Shown here in pieces: positions 25,653 through 35,991 of a stretch of 64,000 bases of DNA (the stretch's first letter is position 1; each line of letters begins with the position of its first letter). A program made the position numbers and the translations under genes. Below the pieces are notes generated by a model. It made no database searches, was not told where the DNA came from, and saw only the letters and a list, made by a program, of their open reading frames with translations. The DNA is from Anabaena sphaerica FACHB-251 (GTDB lineage Bacteria; Cyanobacteriota; Cyanobacteriia; Cyanobacteriales; Nostocaceae), in NCBI RefSeq assembly GCF_014696825.1, contig NZ_JACJQU010000001.1, forward strand, positions 1 through 64,000, read 5' to 3'.

Positions 25653-26212
25653 TTACTCTTTATATATTTAGATGATTGATCGCCGAGAGTATAGGTTCAG
25701 TGCGGATTAATTTTGGTAAAAGTTTTTAAGTACGCAGGGTAAAGAACGCCTTGTGTCAACAAATATTTAGAAATTGCCCATCCCTAACTTGTTTTTGCCA
25801 GTGAGTGGTATAACTTAGTAGGTAATTAGTAAAGCGTTTAGTAGAGAGTATGCAGTAGCTAATTTTATGACCTATATATGTATATCTATCTGAATATAGA
25901 TTTTTTAAATTTGCTCCTTGATAAGATACATAAACGAACTTAAAGTATTGTCTCATTCTAAATCATTATAATTCCTCAAGGTTCTAAAACGAATCTTTGG
26001 AGCGATAATTGTTTTAGCTGTAACTATCGATCAGGAGTTTCCATACCAGTAGGATACTGGTGAGAATGTCTGCTAGTTCACAAAAGTGGCACAGGCAAGC
26101 ATAGCCACTCTGGGAATTATGGGATTAAGCAATTGCCTATCAAAGCTGCTTTCGTTGCTTCGATATATTTACAGTCTCACCAAGCAAGATTGTATGCATC
26201 TTCTTGGAGGAC
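25653..26212. other. Divergent promoter region between kaiA and the hybrid kinase
   Basis: 560 bp without a supported gene. A frame at 25756-25956 (minus) has no ribosome site and odd composition. It should contain the kaiA promoter on the minus strand and the kinase promoter on the plus strand. I could not pick out convincing -10/-35 or RpaA-type sites. Confidence 0.5.
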
Positions 26213-29200
26213 ATGGCTTCAGGCATGAAAACCATCAGCACTTTGGCAGATGTTGATGCCAGAGGCAACTACAGGAAGAAAGAACCCCTAAGCCTTATGT
26301 TAATGCTACAGTACCCGCTTTATGACTTTCTAGCAACCGTACCCAGCTGCTCAGAAACAAGTACTCTGGCAGTGGTGCTGGAGATTTTGGAGAAAGAGCA
26401 GTGCGATCGCTTGGTAGTGGTAAATCGACAACAATGTCCCATCGGATTGTTGTATTCTGCACGGTTGATACCGAAATTATTAGCAGCTGCCAGTGGTGAA
26501 ACGTTTTTAAATCTGCAACAGCCAATCTCAACATTGAATCCGAGTCTGATTTTGCCCATACAGACAATACCAGCTTCTGAGCCACTGGATAAATTAAGTT
26601 TGTTTTTACGTTACCAACAAAACCAAAAAAATAGAAATTTAGATTGGGCGTTGATTGACTCAGATGGTAAATTTTTGGGTCTGCTTGATAACACACGCCT
26701 ATTAAGCTTTTTCGCTAAGAATAAAGTCACAATTGCCTCTAACGTTACAGGCAAAACGGAGAATAATACTAGGGTAGAAACTCGCTCCAACAAGCAAAAA
26801 CAACATCAGCCACTCAAAAACAACCCTTTAGTGCAGTTGCTGGAAAGACTGCCTTGGCCTTTAATGTTGCAAACAAGTACGGGCGAAGTACTAACACAAA
26901 ATCCAGCTTGGTGGCAACAATTGGGAGTGTTGAAAGATCCAGAAGGAATCAGGCTACAGGTAGAAACTATCCTGTCTCCTGTCAGCCGTGAAGATGCAGA
27001 ATACATCAATCAACAAACACTAAAGGTTAATCCTGATATTCGCAGGGGTGAAACCGAAGATCCCCCTACGTCGATGAAACGGACTCCGGGAGGGAATAAC
27101 TTGCCCCCAACCAGTCAAGTACCTCGCTCAACATCAGTTTTAGCAATGATGCAGGAAGCACAGGGAAGAGCAAATGCGGCATCCAGTCACTGCTATTTGG
27201 ATGCTCAACAGGGAACTTGTACTTGTGTTGTCGAAGTACAGAATGGTCAAGAGCGAATTTGGCAGTTTGCTAAAATCCCCTTGGATAGTCCCGAGTTGAA
27301 AGTCTGGAGTGGAGATTCAGAAGTTATTCTCTCAACTGAGAACTCAGAACAATTAACGGATGACCTGTGGTTAGTTTTAGCCACTGATGTCACCGAACAG
27401 CAACAACTTTTCAAAGAACTGGCAGCTAAAAACGCCGATTTAATTCAACTCAATCGGTTAAAAGATGAGTTTTTAGCTTGTATTAGCCATGAACTGAAAA
27501 CCCCCTTGACAGCAGTTTTAGGCTTGTCAAGATTACTTGTAGATCAACAATTAGGAGAACTCAACGAGCGACAAGCGCGTTATGCGGGTTTGATTCATAA
27601 AAGTGGCCGCCATTTGATGAGTGTGGTAAATGATATTTTAGATTTGACTCGGATGGAAACTGGACAGATGGAACTCACTCCATCCCCAGTACAAATTCGG
27701 GAAGTGTGCGATCGCGCTTTATCAGAAGCAAAAACACTCAACAGTCAACCCAGCAAAGCCACCCTGTCGTCATCTAATCACCAATTCAGCCTCACCATTG
27801 AACCAGGCTTAGAGCAGATGGTCGCAGATGAATTACGCTTGCGCCAAATGCTGGTACACTTACTTTCCAACGCTTTTAAGTTCACTGAAACTTCTGGGGA
27901 AATTGGACTGCGGGTAAATCGCTGGGAAGGGTGGATCGCTTTTACAGTCTGGGATACAGGTATTGGTATTCCCGAACATCAACAACATTTAATATTTCAA
28001 AAATTCCAACAGTTAGAAAATCCCCTGACTCGCCAATTTGAAGGCACTGGTTTGGGGCTGGTATTAACAAGAGCTTTAGCTCGATTGCATGGTGGAGATG
28101 TCAGCTTTTTGTCTCGTGAAGGCAAAGGTAGCCAGTTTACACTGCTATTACCACCTTGTCCCCCGAAAACCAGCTTTGCTGAATCAGAAGGGGGAAATTC
28201 AGAATCACATCAACCTATTTCTTCTCAACGTTTAATATTAGTAGTTGAGGCAGTAGCTCGATATATTGAAGACCTCACCCAACATCTTAAAGGTTTAGGT
28301 TATCGGGTGGTAATTGCCCGTTCGGGGACAGAAGCACTAGAAAAAGCTCGTCGCTTGCAACCAAAAACTATATTTTTGAATCCGTTGCTACCCCTACTCT
28401 CAGGTTGGGATGTGCTGACTTTACTAAAATCTGATAGTGCAACTCGCCATATTCCTGTCATTGTTACAGCTACGGGCGCAGAAAAGGAACACGCTTATGC
28501 TAACAGGGCTGATGATTTCTTGAGCTTACCAGTCGAGCATCAAGCTTTAGTACCTATCCTAGAAAGATTATGTGCTGCACCAGAAGTTGAGCAGATAGGT
28601 TTAGAAAATAACGATATCGCACTAACGAAAACTCCGCTGCGGATTCTGCGGTTGGTGAATCCAGAATTAGAGTCTGTTAATCCCCAACCTTCCCTGCGGG
28701 AACATCGAGTCATTGAAGTAGATGATTTGGATCAAGCAGAACTTTTAGCACGGGTGTGGCAGTTCGATGTAATTTTGCTGGATGTTGACAATTCTATAGC
28801 CCATCATTATCTGCAACAGTTGACTAAGTACCAAAGGTTAGCGAATTTACCTTTGGTAACTTGTGATGTAGCCACTACCTTGGCAGCTTCCCAAATACCA
28901 GGATTAGGTGTATTCCCTTGCTTAACTCCTTTAGGCAGGGAAAACGCCAGCAGCAAAGGAAAACCAGATCCTTTATTATCAGTGTTACAAATTGCTTCTG
29001 GTATTGGCTGTCCTCCTAATATTTTAGTGGTAGATGTGACTATGTTGCTTGATTTGCCACAGGGAAAACGCCAGCAAACTAAGGGTTATCGGTTAGAAAA
29101 AAAATCTTCTCTACGAGACGCTACCCAAACACTTAAAATTGACTATGGACGGGGTAATTCATCCCCAAATCCTGAACGTGGTTCCGAGTGGTTTCAAGCT

Positions 29201-29584
29201 TTAATTCAGTATTTACAAACTGCCGGTTTTAAAGCAGCTATGGGTAACTGTTGGGCGGAAGTGTTGCAACAAATTCGCCATCAAAGTGTTGATTTACTAC
29301 TAATTTGTTTAGGAGAATCTGCCAATCAGAAAGAAGTACAAAAAGCGTTAAAAGATTTGTCAGATTTATCGTTGAATTTACCGCCAATTTTGGTACTTGG
29401 CAAAAGTTTAAATCAGGTAGATACAGAAAGTGGGAAAACGAAAAAGAATGAATATCAATCGAAAGAAAATGTCGTTAGTGAATTAGCGGATCTAACCGAA
29501 GGTATCGCTACCCAGATATTACCTCGTTCTATTTCCATGGAAGACTTATTAATTCAGATTAATCAAGCTTTAGGAAAGGGATGA
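26213..29584 (+). CDS. CBS-domain hybrid sensor histidine kinase with degenerate receiver modules
   Basis: About 1123 residues. The N-terminal part (about 30-180) looks like a CBS pair (ETSTLAVVLEILEKEQCDRL then VVVNRQQCPIGLL; LDWALIDSDGKFLGLLDNTR). A PAS-like region with Cys-rich CYLDAQQGTCTCVV follows. HisKA has ISHELKTPL (H426) and HATPase has LLSNAFKFTE, DTGIGI and GTGLGLVL, so the kinase core looks active. C-terminal of it are receiver-like modules. The first has Asn723 in place of the phosphoacceptor Asp (FLNPLLPLLSGWDVL); the next keeps an Asp in VILLDVDN (D857) but is otherwise divergent. No membrane helix is seen, so it is cytosolic. It is divergent from kaiA. TTG at 26204 or ATG at 26225 are alternative starts; GGAGG at 26206 is very close to the chosen ATG. 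Confidence 0.85.
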   Translation: MASGMKTISTLADVDARGNYRKKEPLSLMLMLQYPLYDFLATVPSCSETSTLAVVLEILEKEQCDRLVVVNRQQCPIGLLYSARLIPKLLAAASGETFLNLQQPISTLNPSLILPIQTIPASEPLDKLSLFLRYQQNQKNRNLDWALIDSDGKFLGLLDNTRLLSFFAKNKVTIASNVTGKTENNTRVETRSNKQKQHQPLKNNPLVQLLERLPWPLMLQTSTGEVLTQNPAWWQQLGVLKDPEGIRLQVETILSPVSREDAEYINQQTLKVNPDIRRGETEDPPTSMKRTPGGNNLPPTSQVPRSTSVLAMMQEAQGRANAASSHCYLDAQQGTCTCVVEVQNGQERIWQFAKIPLDSPELKVWSGDSEVILSTENSEQLTDDLWLVLATDVTEQQQLFKELAAKNADLIQLNRLKDEFLACISHELKTPLTAVLGLSRLLVDQQLGELNERQARYAGLIHKSGRHLMSVVNDILDLTRMETGQMELTPSPVQIREVCDRALSEAKTLNSQPSKATLSSSNHQFSLTIEPGLEQMVADELRLRQMLVHLLSNAFKFTETSGEIGLRVNRWEGWIAFTVWDTGIGIPEHQQHLIFQKFQQLENPLTRQFEGTGLGLVLTRALARLHGGDVSFLSREGKGSQFTLLLPPCPPKTSFAESEGGNSESHQPISSQRLILVVEAVARYIEDLTQHLKGLGYRVVIARSGTEALEKARRLQPKTIFLNPLLPLLSGWDVLTLLKSDSATRHIPVIVTATGAEKEHAYANRADDFLSLPVEHQALVPILERLCAAPEVEQIGLENNDIALTKTPLRILRLVNPELESVNPQPSLREHRVIEVDDLDQAELLARVWQFDVILLDVDNSIAHHYLQQLTKYQRLANLPLVTCDVATTLAASQIPGLGVFPCLTPLGRENASSKGKPDPLLSVLQIASGIGCPPNILVVDVTMLLDLPQGKRQQTKGYRLEKKSSLRDATQTLKIDYGRGNSSPNPERGSEWFQALIQYLQTAGFKAAMGNCWAEVLQQIRHQSVDLLLICLGESANQKEVQKALKDLSDLSLNLPPILVLGKSLNQVDTESGKTKKNEYQSKENVVSELADLTEGIATQILPRSISMEDLLIQINQALGKG

Positions 29585-29624
29585 TTGGGGACTAGGGACT
29601 GGGGACTGGCGAGGTTAATAACCT

Positions 29625-29657
29625 AATTACCAATTACCAATTACCAATTACCAATTA
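29625..29657. repeat. Heptamer tandem repeat AATTACC x4.7
   Basis: Four full copies and one partial copy of AATTACC in the convergent gap between the hybrid kinase and the GT39 gene; the last bases overlap the GT39 stop codon region. Confidence 0.85.
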
Positions 29658-31493
29658 TGAAATTTTCATTTTGTCTTTTTGTTCTTTTTTAATTCGTTGG
29701 AAGGGAATGCGAATGAGATGATAAGCGCCTTGGGTGGAAATGTTCTTGTAATCATCTGGTGGTAAGTCCATTTCGAGCAGCTTTTTCTGCTCGGCTAAAA
29801 GTAGTAGTGATGGTGGTTGGACTTTGGCCGCTGCTTGGTTGTGAATATAATCTAGAGCTTCTTGGGAAAACTTCAGATATTTGACAGTTTTTTGAGTGTA
29901 GAAAGTTACTGTCGGCTTTTTGAAACCGACCATGACTAATTCTTCATTAGGTTGTTTTTCTTGAACTGCGATCGCAGATAATTGTCTTAAAGGTAGCTGA
30001 CGCTGTTCATCCATCAAAAACAAAGCAGGCATTAAAACCAGAGCCAAAAATGCCACAAATCCCACAACATTAACGGCAATGATAGGACGAAAACGATGAC
30101 TCAAGATTAAAGCAGCGATAACAATAGCAGCAACAAGCCAAATTATACCCCCCACAGTTGTTAAACCTGAGTTTTGAATTTGTTGGTACAATTCAGGTGC
30201 AGCGGGGTCTGTGCCTACTAGCTTGAAGAGGTTAAATAAGGCTACTGCTATGGTTGATAAAAAGGCCACATTCACCCAAGCACTGATGCGGAAAGCTTGA
30301 TCAATTTGTGTGTTTGAGAACAGGTCACTCCAGAGTAAAGCCACCAGAATAGCTGCTGCTGGCATTAAAGGTAATACATAACTGGGAAGTTTGGTGACAG
30401 CGATGGTGAAAAAGCCGAAGACACCAAGAAACCAGAAACAGGCAAATAGACCCAGTTGTTGAGAACGTTCCTGGTTGAGTAAATGCGATGCCTGCGGTGG
30501 ACGGAGCCAACGCTGCCAAAATTTTAATCTCGCTATGGAAGCAGGTATAAAAACTGAATATGGTGCAAAACCCAACAACACTACTAAAAAGTAAAAATAC
30601 CAAGGGGCTGAGTGACCATTAACAACCTCTGTAAACCGTTCTATGTTGTGATAACCAAAAAAGGCGTTAATAAAATTCCAGCCATTGCGCCAAGTCACCA
30701 AAGCATACCAGGGAGCAGATATCAGGAATACTATGAATAGTCCCAAAATTGGGCGCATTTCTCGCCACAGTTCCCAGAATTTGCCCAGGTATAAGGCAAA
30801 GGCAATCATAATCAGTCCTGGTAAAACAATTCCTACTGGTCCTTTGGTTAAAATTGCCCCAGCAATCAGCACATAACAGGCCAAGTACCATTTATTGGGG
30901 AAGGGGGAAGGGGCAGAATTTTGAGCGTATCCCAAAAAGAAGCAGAGCAAAGCAGAGGCTATACAACCGGTGAGTAACATATCAGAAACACCGATTCTGC
31001 CCCAAACAATCATTTCCGGGTTGATTGCGATTAAAGCTGATGCAACAGCCGCTGTTAAGTAACGACGACTAGGATTTGCAGCTTGTTCTAATTCATCTTT
31101 TTTGCCCAGATGCCACTGTACAGTGTAGAATGCTAAAGCGGTGACACCAGTTGCTGCTAATGCTGAGGGTATGCGTGCTGCCCATTCATTTACACCCATA
31201 ATGGAGTAGGCGATCGCTTGACACCAGTAAATTAAAGCTGGTTTGTCAAAACGAGTTTCACCATTAAAAAACGGTGTAATCCAATCACCTGTAACTAGCA
31301 TTTGCCGGGAAGCTTCAGCAAACAGTGGCTCAGTTTCGTCAACCAAGCCAACGTTGCCCAAATTCCAGCCAAACGCTATCCAGTTAATCAACAGCAACCA
31401 TACTATGGAAATAGTCACAGCAAGGGCTGGACGCTGTTCTATTTTGTTCAACCATTGGTCAACAGGACGAGTAACGCTCAATTTTAGCCTCAT
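29655..31493 (-). CDS. Glycosyltransferase family 39 protein (ArnT/PMT-like)
   Basis: About 612 residues with roughly 12 membrane segments. The first periplasmic loop carries VDETEPLFAEASRQML and GDWITPFFNGETRFDKPALI, the DE-containing signature of GT-C lipid-linked sugar transferases such as ArnT. These move a sugar from a polyprenyl-phosphate carrier to lipid, protein or polysaccharide on the outer face of the membrane. The acceptor is unknown. The longer frame begins at TTG 31550; I chose ATG 31493 (MRLKLSVTRPVDQWLNKIEQ), just before the first membrane helix. Convergent with the kinase. Confidence 0.88.
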   Translation of the reverse strand: MRLKLSVTRPVDQWLNKIEQRPALAVTISIVWLLLINWIAFGWNLGNVGLVDETEPLFAEASRQMLVTGDWITPFFNGETRFDKPALIYWCQAIAYSIMGVNEWAARIPSALAATGVTALAFYTVQWHLGKKDELEQAANPSRRYLTAAVASALIAINPEMIVWGRIGVSDMLLTGCIASALLCFFLGYAQNSAPSPFPNKWYLACYVLIAGAILTKGPVGIVLPGLIMIAFALYLGKFWELWREMRPILGLFIVFLISAPWYALVTWRNGWNFINAFFGYHNIERFTEVVNGHSAPWYFYFLVVLLGFAPYSVFIPASIARLKFWQRWLRPPQASHLLNQERSQQLGLFACFWFLGVFGFFTIAVTKLPSYVLPLMPAAAILVALLWSDLFSNTQIDQAFRISAWVNVAFLSTIAVALFNLFKLVGTDPAAPELYQQIQNSGLTTVGGIIWLVAAIVIAALILSHRFRPIIAVNVVGFVAFLALVLMPALFLMDEQRQLPLRQLSAIAVQEKQPNEELVMVGFKKPTVTFYTQKTVKYLKFSQEALDYIHNQAAAKVQPPSLLLLAEQKKLLEMDLPPDDYKNISTQGAYHLIRIPFQRIKKEQKDKMKIS

Positions 31494-31690
31494 AAATCCA
31501 TATTCACAGACACGGTGAATCGCGCCTTTCTGATCAACACAATAATTCAAAAGTCGTTTATTAGTTTGATTTTGTTCTCACATCACAGCAGGCAAAAGGC
31601 AAAAGCCAGGGGGCAGGAGGAAGAAGGCATTTCTGGAAAGTGCCTAAAGCATTTGTATCAAACTGTGTTTACTTATATAGACCCTCAAAT

Positions 31691-32236
31691 ATGAACCGCT
31701 CTAATTTATTCACTTTGCCATTGGTAACTGTAGGCTTGCTGCTGTACAGTGCGATGAATACTGATAAGAGCCTATCTCAACCCGCCGCTATTGATTTCAA
31801 TCAACTTTCTAATGGTAACTATCGGTTTTGTAGTCAACAACCCAAAACAACTAATGTAGCTTCTCCAGATGCCATCATTGGTAATTGTTTTTTATTTCGG
31901 AAAACAGGAAATCAGGTTGTGGGAACTTATTATGATACTAGGACATTAGGGGAAGAAAGCCTGTGTTTAAGAGGAACTTTGAGCAATCGCTTAGTCGGTG
32001 AAGGTTTAGAAGTGATTGGTGGTATTGGTCGTCAAAAAATACCAGCCAAAGCTCAAGGTTCGCGTCTGGTAAATTGGGACAAGGAAGGAATTTTGCAAGT
32101 TGCCAAAGCCATACCCTATGGTAAACGTACAGCATTTGGTCAACCAATACACTACCGCCAAGCCATCGTGGATTTTAAACGGCTTTATGCCTACAATTTA
32201 GGCAATAAATTACCACCTACACGCTGTCTGCGGTAA
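31691..32236 (+). CDS. Putative secreted or lipid-exposed hypothetical protein
   Basis: 181 residues from ATG at 31691, with a hydrophobic N-terminus (LFTLPLVTVGLLLYSAM) that could be a signal peptide. The mature part starts SQPAAIDFNQLSNGNYRFCS and has four Cys residues (two probable disulfides) and beta-rich composition (CFLFRKTGNQVVGTYYDTRT). I do not recognise the family. The GTG start at 31640 would precede the signal peptide and is less likely. Confidence 0.72.
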   Translation: MNRSNLFTLPLVTVGLLLYSAMNTDKSLSQPAAIDFNQLSNGNYRFCSQQPKTTNVASPDAIIGNCFLFRKTGNQVVGTYYDTRTLGEESLCLRGTLSNRLVGEGLEVIGGIGRQKIPAKAQGSRLVNWDKEGILQVAKAIPYGKRTAFGQPIHYRQAIVDFKRLYAYNLGNKLPPTRCLR

Positions 32237-32311
32237 CTTTCCAGAAACAAACATAGGTGACAGGGAATAGGGAATAGGGAATGGGGAAAAAATTCAGTCT
32301 AAAAAACGGTT

Positions 32312-34318
32312 TTAGCTGACTGTTGACCGCTGACCGCTATATTTATCTAACCATGACTGCACAGCAGATTTTAATCCTGCTCTTTCCGCATCTTTAATTC
32401 CTTGGGGATCAAAACGATAGCGATAATGAAGATCAATCAAAGATGATAGCTCGTCAATCAAATCAGATGTAGGTATTTCCTCTTTTAGCCTCAGCATCCA
32501 ACTCTTTAAAGACTCTGAAGGTTGACGTATAAATCCTAATTCATTTAATGCCTTTTCAATCAAGTAAAATTCAGAATCCTTGCTTATATCTACTTCAGAT
32601 TTATTGATTTCTGTAGGTAATATCTGTTTCTTAAATACACGCCGCACTTTTTTTGGCGGAGCAGATTTAGCTATCATCATCAAAAATAATGGCAGCAACA
32701 GCCACCAAATATATTTAAATAAATCACTACTTCTAATATTTCTTAACCAACTGGAAAGTTGAAAACCCCAAAAAGACCATAAATCAGAAATTATTGATAA
32801 TTTAGAAACAGTTGCATCTTCAATACTTGTCCAGTCAGACGGTGTTGTGTCAAAGGCTTGCCATTTACCATTTATATATACCATTGTCCAAGCATGAGCA
32901 TGACGACTACGGACAATATATTGCTTTTCTAAGTTGCTAAATTCGTGAACAGAATAACCTACAGTATAACGGGCTGGAATACCTAAACCACGCAAAATTA
33001 ATGTAGTTGCACTAGCAAAATATTCACAATGTCCAGATCGAGTTGTGAGTAGAAATGTTGATAAAGGTGTGGAAGCCTGATCTTTACCTGTAAGTTGGAG
33101 TGAATAACGATAATTTTTTAGCAAAAATGCGTCTACAATTTGTAATATTTGTTGGGGTGATTTTCCTTGAATATCCAGTTTATTAACTATTTGATTTATG
33201 GCTGATTGTTCGGCTTTGGGAATTTGTATATCATCTGCTGTGGGTTGACTATCTAAAGAAAACTGCTGATTAAATTTAATTTTATAAGCGATATCATTGA
33301 CGTTGCCTGTTACTTTTACAGTCCCATATTTATTTTTCTCCATTTCGCTAACTGGTAAATCATTTATTTCAAATGTGCCATCAGCTAACCTCAAAATACC
33401 TTTACCATTATTTAATGTACCATAAATAGTGAGGCTAGAATTATTATCTGGTTGATTTCCTAGCCGCCAAGTTGTATGATTATCGGGTTTAAGATGAGTA
33501 AATTCTGGATTTACTGCTATCCACAAAGAAGATTGATATTTATTATAAGTTGCTTCTCTCAGCAGTAAAGGAGAATGATTTTGATTTGCAGCATTTACTC
33601 TAAAAACGATATCATTAGACTGTTTTAAGACACCTATTTCGCCCATGCTTGTTTCTTTTTTAAAAGCATTTATTTCTTGTCCAATAGCATCGCTAAACCA
33701 AGACACTACTTGATTTTCTACTTGCAGATGAAGTTGATGTAGTCCTATCTGTCCTATAAAACCAATACTTCCCGCAGTTAGGAACAAACAAAGCCAGATT
33801 ATAGTTGAAAATCGTTGAGAACGAACAGTCCAAAGCGCAATAGCCGTAAGTACAAACATCCCAATATAAAAAGATATATCTTCAGTGTTAGCATTACTGG
33901 CTGCTAAAATACAAAGAGCAAAATATGGGTAAGTTAAATTAATACTAAAACTGTTACTTTGTTTCCCTAGTTTTTCATCATTAAATGTTAAAAAAAGTGT
34001 AGTCATGTTGATACTTTCATTAACAGCATAAATCTGAGCGGCTATCAGTGGGAAACAGACAATAGGTAGCCACTGTAAAAGAGTGTAGACTATATAAAAA
34101 GAACGGTTAGCAATTAATAAATAAATACTCACTGAAACAAGAATAACCAAGCATAAATTAGCAATACGCTTGATGTCATCAATAGAAAAATCCCAACGAG
34201 ACTGCACAAAGCGAGAACATTCTAGAACTAGAGCGATTGATATAGCAAAAATCCATAGTCCGGTTTGCCAACCCCAAAACATTAAAGCAGCAGCAAGCAG
34301 TAACGGTGGTGTTTTCAT
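32312..34318 (-). CDS. TgpA-type transmembrane transglutaminase
   Basis: 668 residues. About six membrane helices lie in the first ~200 residues, then an extracytoplasmic region with the transglutaminase-like triad (GHCEYFASA with C431, RSRHAHAW with His, FDTTPSDW with Asp), one more helix (~540-560) and a cytoplasmic DUF4129-like tail (LIEKALNELGFIRQPSESLK). This is the TgpA architecture; the natural substrate of the family is not settled. Its ATG overlaps the stop of the DUF58 gene by 4 bases (ATGA), so the two are translationally coupled. Part of the MoxR-DUF58-TgpA set. Confidence 0.9.
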   Translation of the reverse strand: MKTPPLLLAAALMFWGWQTGLWIFAISIALVLECSRFVQSRWDFSIDDIKRIANLCLVILVSVSIYLLIANRSFYIVYTLLQWLPIVCFPLIAAQIYAVNESINMTTLFLTFNDEKLGKQSNSFSINLTYPYFALCILAASNANTEDISFYIGMFVLTAIALWTVRSQRFSTIIWLCLFLTAGSIGFIGQIGLHQLHLQVENQVVSWFSDAIGQEINAFKKETSMGEIGVLKQSNDIVFRVNAANQNHSPLLLREATYNKYQSSLWIAVNPEFTHLKPDNHTTWRLGNQPDNNSSLTIYGTLNNGKGILRLADGTFEINDLPVSEMEKNKYGTVKVTGNVNDIAYKIKFNQQFSLDSQPTADDIQIPKAEQSAINQIVNKLDIQGKSPQQILQIVDAFLLKNYRYSLQLTGKDQASTPLSTFLLTTRSGHCEYFASATTLILRGLGIPARYTVGYSVHEFSNLEKQYIVRSRHAHAWTMVYINGKWQAFDTTPSDWTSIEDATVSKLSIISDLWSFWGFQLSSWLRNIRSSDLFKYIWWLLLPLFLMMIAKSAPPKKVRRVFKKQILPTEINKSEVDISKDSEFYLIEKALNELGFIRQPSESLKSWMLRLKEEIPTSDLIDELSSLIDLHYRYRFDPQGIKDAERAGLKSAVQSWLDKYSGQRSTVS

Positions 34319-35679
34319 AATTGCATCAATTCCTGTTGAATATTGCTAACATTTAAAATCTGGAAAGTTGTTAATTCAGACTGTATTAGTTGACTTTTAT
34401 TAAATTCATCGGGCGGTTTATTAGTAAGAATTAAAACTAATGTGTGTATACCCATATTATTAAGATATTCTACTAATTTTTTTCTATGTTCATCCCAAGC
34501 TATAAATATACAAATACAACCACTTAACATAGAAATTTTTTCTAACACGACTGGGATGATTGAATCAAAATATTTATCCCGACAAGAACCAACAGAAGCG
34601 AGAATTTCTAACATTTTTTCTGTATGGCTAAGTCCTCTGCCAAAAGTAAAACAATAAGCTTCATTTCCCACAAACATCAAGTCTAATAAAGATTCTTGAG
34701 TTTGGATATCAGAAGCTAAAGAAGCCGCTATTGATATCGCTTCTTCTAAAATTTGGCTATATTTTTCAGTTTGAAATGTATCCAAAATCAATGCGTGACG
34801 CACAAAAAATTCATCTTGTTCTTCTTTGACGATGGGTTTACCAATTTTTGCCCAACTTTTCCAGTGAATTTTGCGGATAGAATCTCCAGGACGATATTCT
34901 CGTAAAGAGCGAAATTCTTCTGCATCTCCTACAGAAGAAGCTAATGCTATTCCACCAGATTGATATTTTCTTAGCCCAGGTAGTTGAATTGGTGGTAGTT
35001 TGTATAATTTGGGGAGAATTAATAAAGATTGCGGTAATGAAATAGTTTGACAAGCATTAAAAAGACCAAAAGGATCTGGTATCCCTATTGTCACACTTAC
35101 AAGCCGCATTAATCCTCTATGAGTGGGTGTGATTTCTCCAAAAATTTCTGTTTTACTATTGGGTTGAAGTGGGGGTATTTCTATTGTTTTTGCAGTTCCG
35201 CACTGTTTACGAGAAACTAACCATAACCACCGATAAGAACCTAATTTAATATCTAAAGGACTACGTTTATTTTCTTCAGGTTCTGGTGTTTCTAGGAATT
35301 CTTTTAAAGTTGGACGAGGGTCTGCGAAGTTTTCAAATAATTTCAGGTTTGTTTGCGTTTTATTAGTTTTATTATGAATAATAATCCTGTATTTTAATTT
35401 AACCCCAACGGTTGCGAACCGGGGTAAGGTGCGAGTCGCGCTAAAGCGGGAGCGAAATAATAGACTAGAAAAAGTAGAAATGATGATAATAGATAATAAG
35501 AAAGTAAATATTTGATAGGTCATGTTTTGGGTAGTATCCAAACCCAAAGCGGCTGAAAAAATTAAACAAAAAATTACTGCAAAACCACTAATGGTTACTC
35601 GTTTGGTGAGTTTATGTTGCAGTGCTGAACTAAAATGATAAAGTTGATATATAAATTTTGGTATTTTCGGTTTTAACAT
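34315..35679 (-). CDS. DUF58 domain protein
   Basis: 454 residues. Two N-terminal membrane helices (ISGFAVIFCLIFSAALGL; TFLLSIIIISTFSSLLF) precede a beta-rich segment and the DUF58 signature at about 260-290 (EFRSLREYRPGDSIRKIHWK). The C-terminal part resembles a von Willebrand A-like fold. DUF58 proteins pair with MoxR AAA+ ATPases and are thought to present substrates to or anchor the complex at the membrane. Overlaps tgpA by 4 bases; moxR lies 312 bp upstream. Confidence 0.92.
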   Translation of the reverse strand: MLKPKIPKFIYQLYHFSSALQHKLTKRVTISGFAVIFCLIFSAALGLDTTQNMTYQIFTFLLSIIIISTFSSLLFRSRFSATRTLPRFATVGVKLKYRIIIHNKTNKTQTNLKLFENFADPRPTLKEFLETPEPEENKRSPLDIKLGSYRWLWLVSRKQCGTAKTIEIPPLQPNSKTEIFGEITPTHRGLMRLVSVTIGIPDPFGLFNACQTISLPQSLLILPKLYKLPPIQLPGLRKYQSGGIALASSVGDAEEFRSLREYRPGDSIRKIHWKSWAKIGKPIVKEEQDEFFVRHALILDTFQTEKYSQILEEAISIAASLASDIQTQESLLDLMFVGNEAYCFTFGRGLSHTEKMLEILASVGSCRDKYFDSIIPVVLEKISMLSGCICIFIAWDEHRKKLVEYLNNMGIHTLVLILTNKPPDEFNKSQLIQSELTTFQILNVSNIQQELMQL

Positions 35680-35991
35680 CTGATAAATTCCAGAATTAAA
35701 GGTTCTACCGTACTTGTTATGCTAAATCACCAGTCTGAAAGAGGGAACAGGGAACAGGGAACGGGGAACAGGGTAAATAGGCAATATTTTGTAATAATGT
35801 TCAAAATTATAGCTTATTTCTTATGTATATTAAGCTTTACGAGGTTTTTTTGACTTGATTTTGCATATTAGGTACTGAAGAACCGAATTAAATCACATAA
35901 CCAATCAATTCATCTGCGTTTATCGGCGTTTATCTGCGTTCAGGTATTTCTGATATTTGAATTTGTATCATCAAACAAAAATCTAAAATCT
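35680..35991. other. Gap between moxR and DUF58 gene
   Basis: 312 bp with a GGGAACA-type heptamer tract at about 35741-35772 and a second direct repeat near 35913-35940 (GCGTTTATC). No gene. The size suggests the DUF58-tgpA pair may have its own promoter. Confidence 0.5.

Noticed and set aside
25756-25956. 66-residue minus-strand frame upstream of kaiA, considered as a lost KaiA pseudo-receiver
   Set aside because: The translation has no receiver motifs and is not in a position to extend kaiA in frame.
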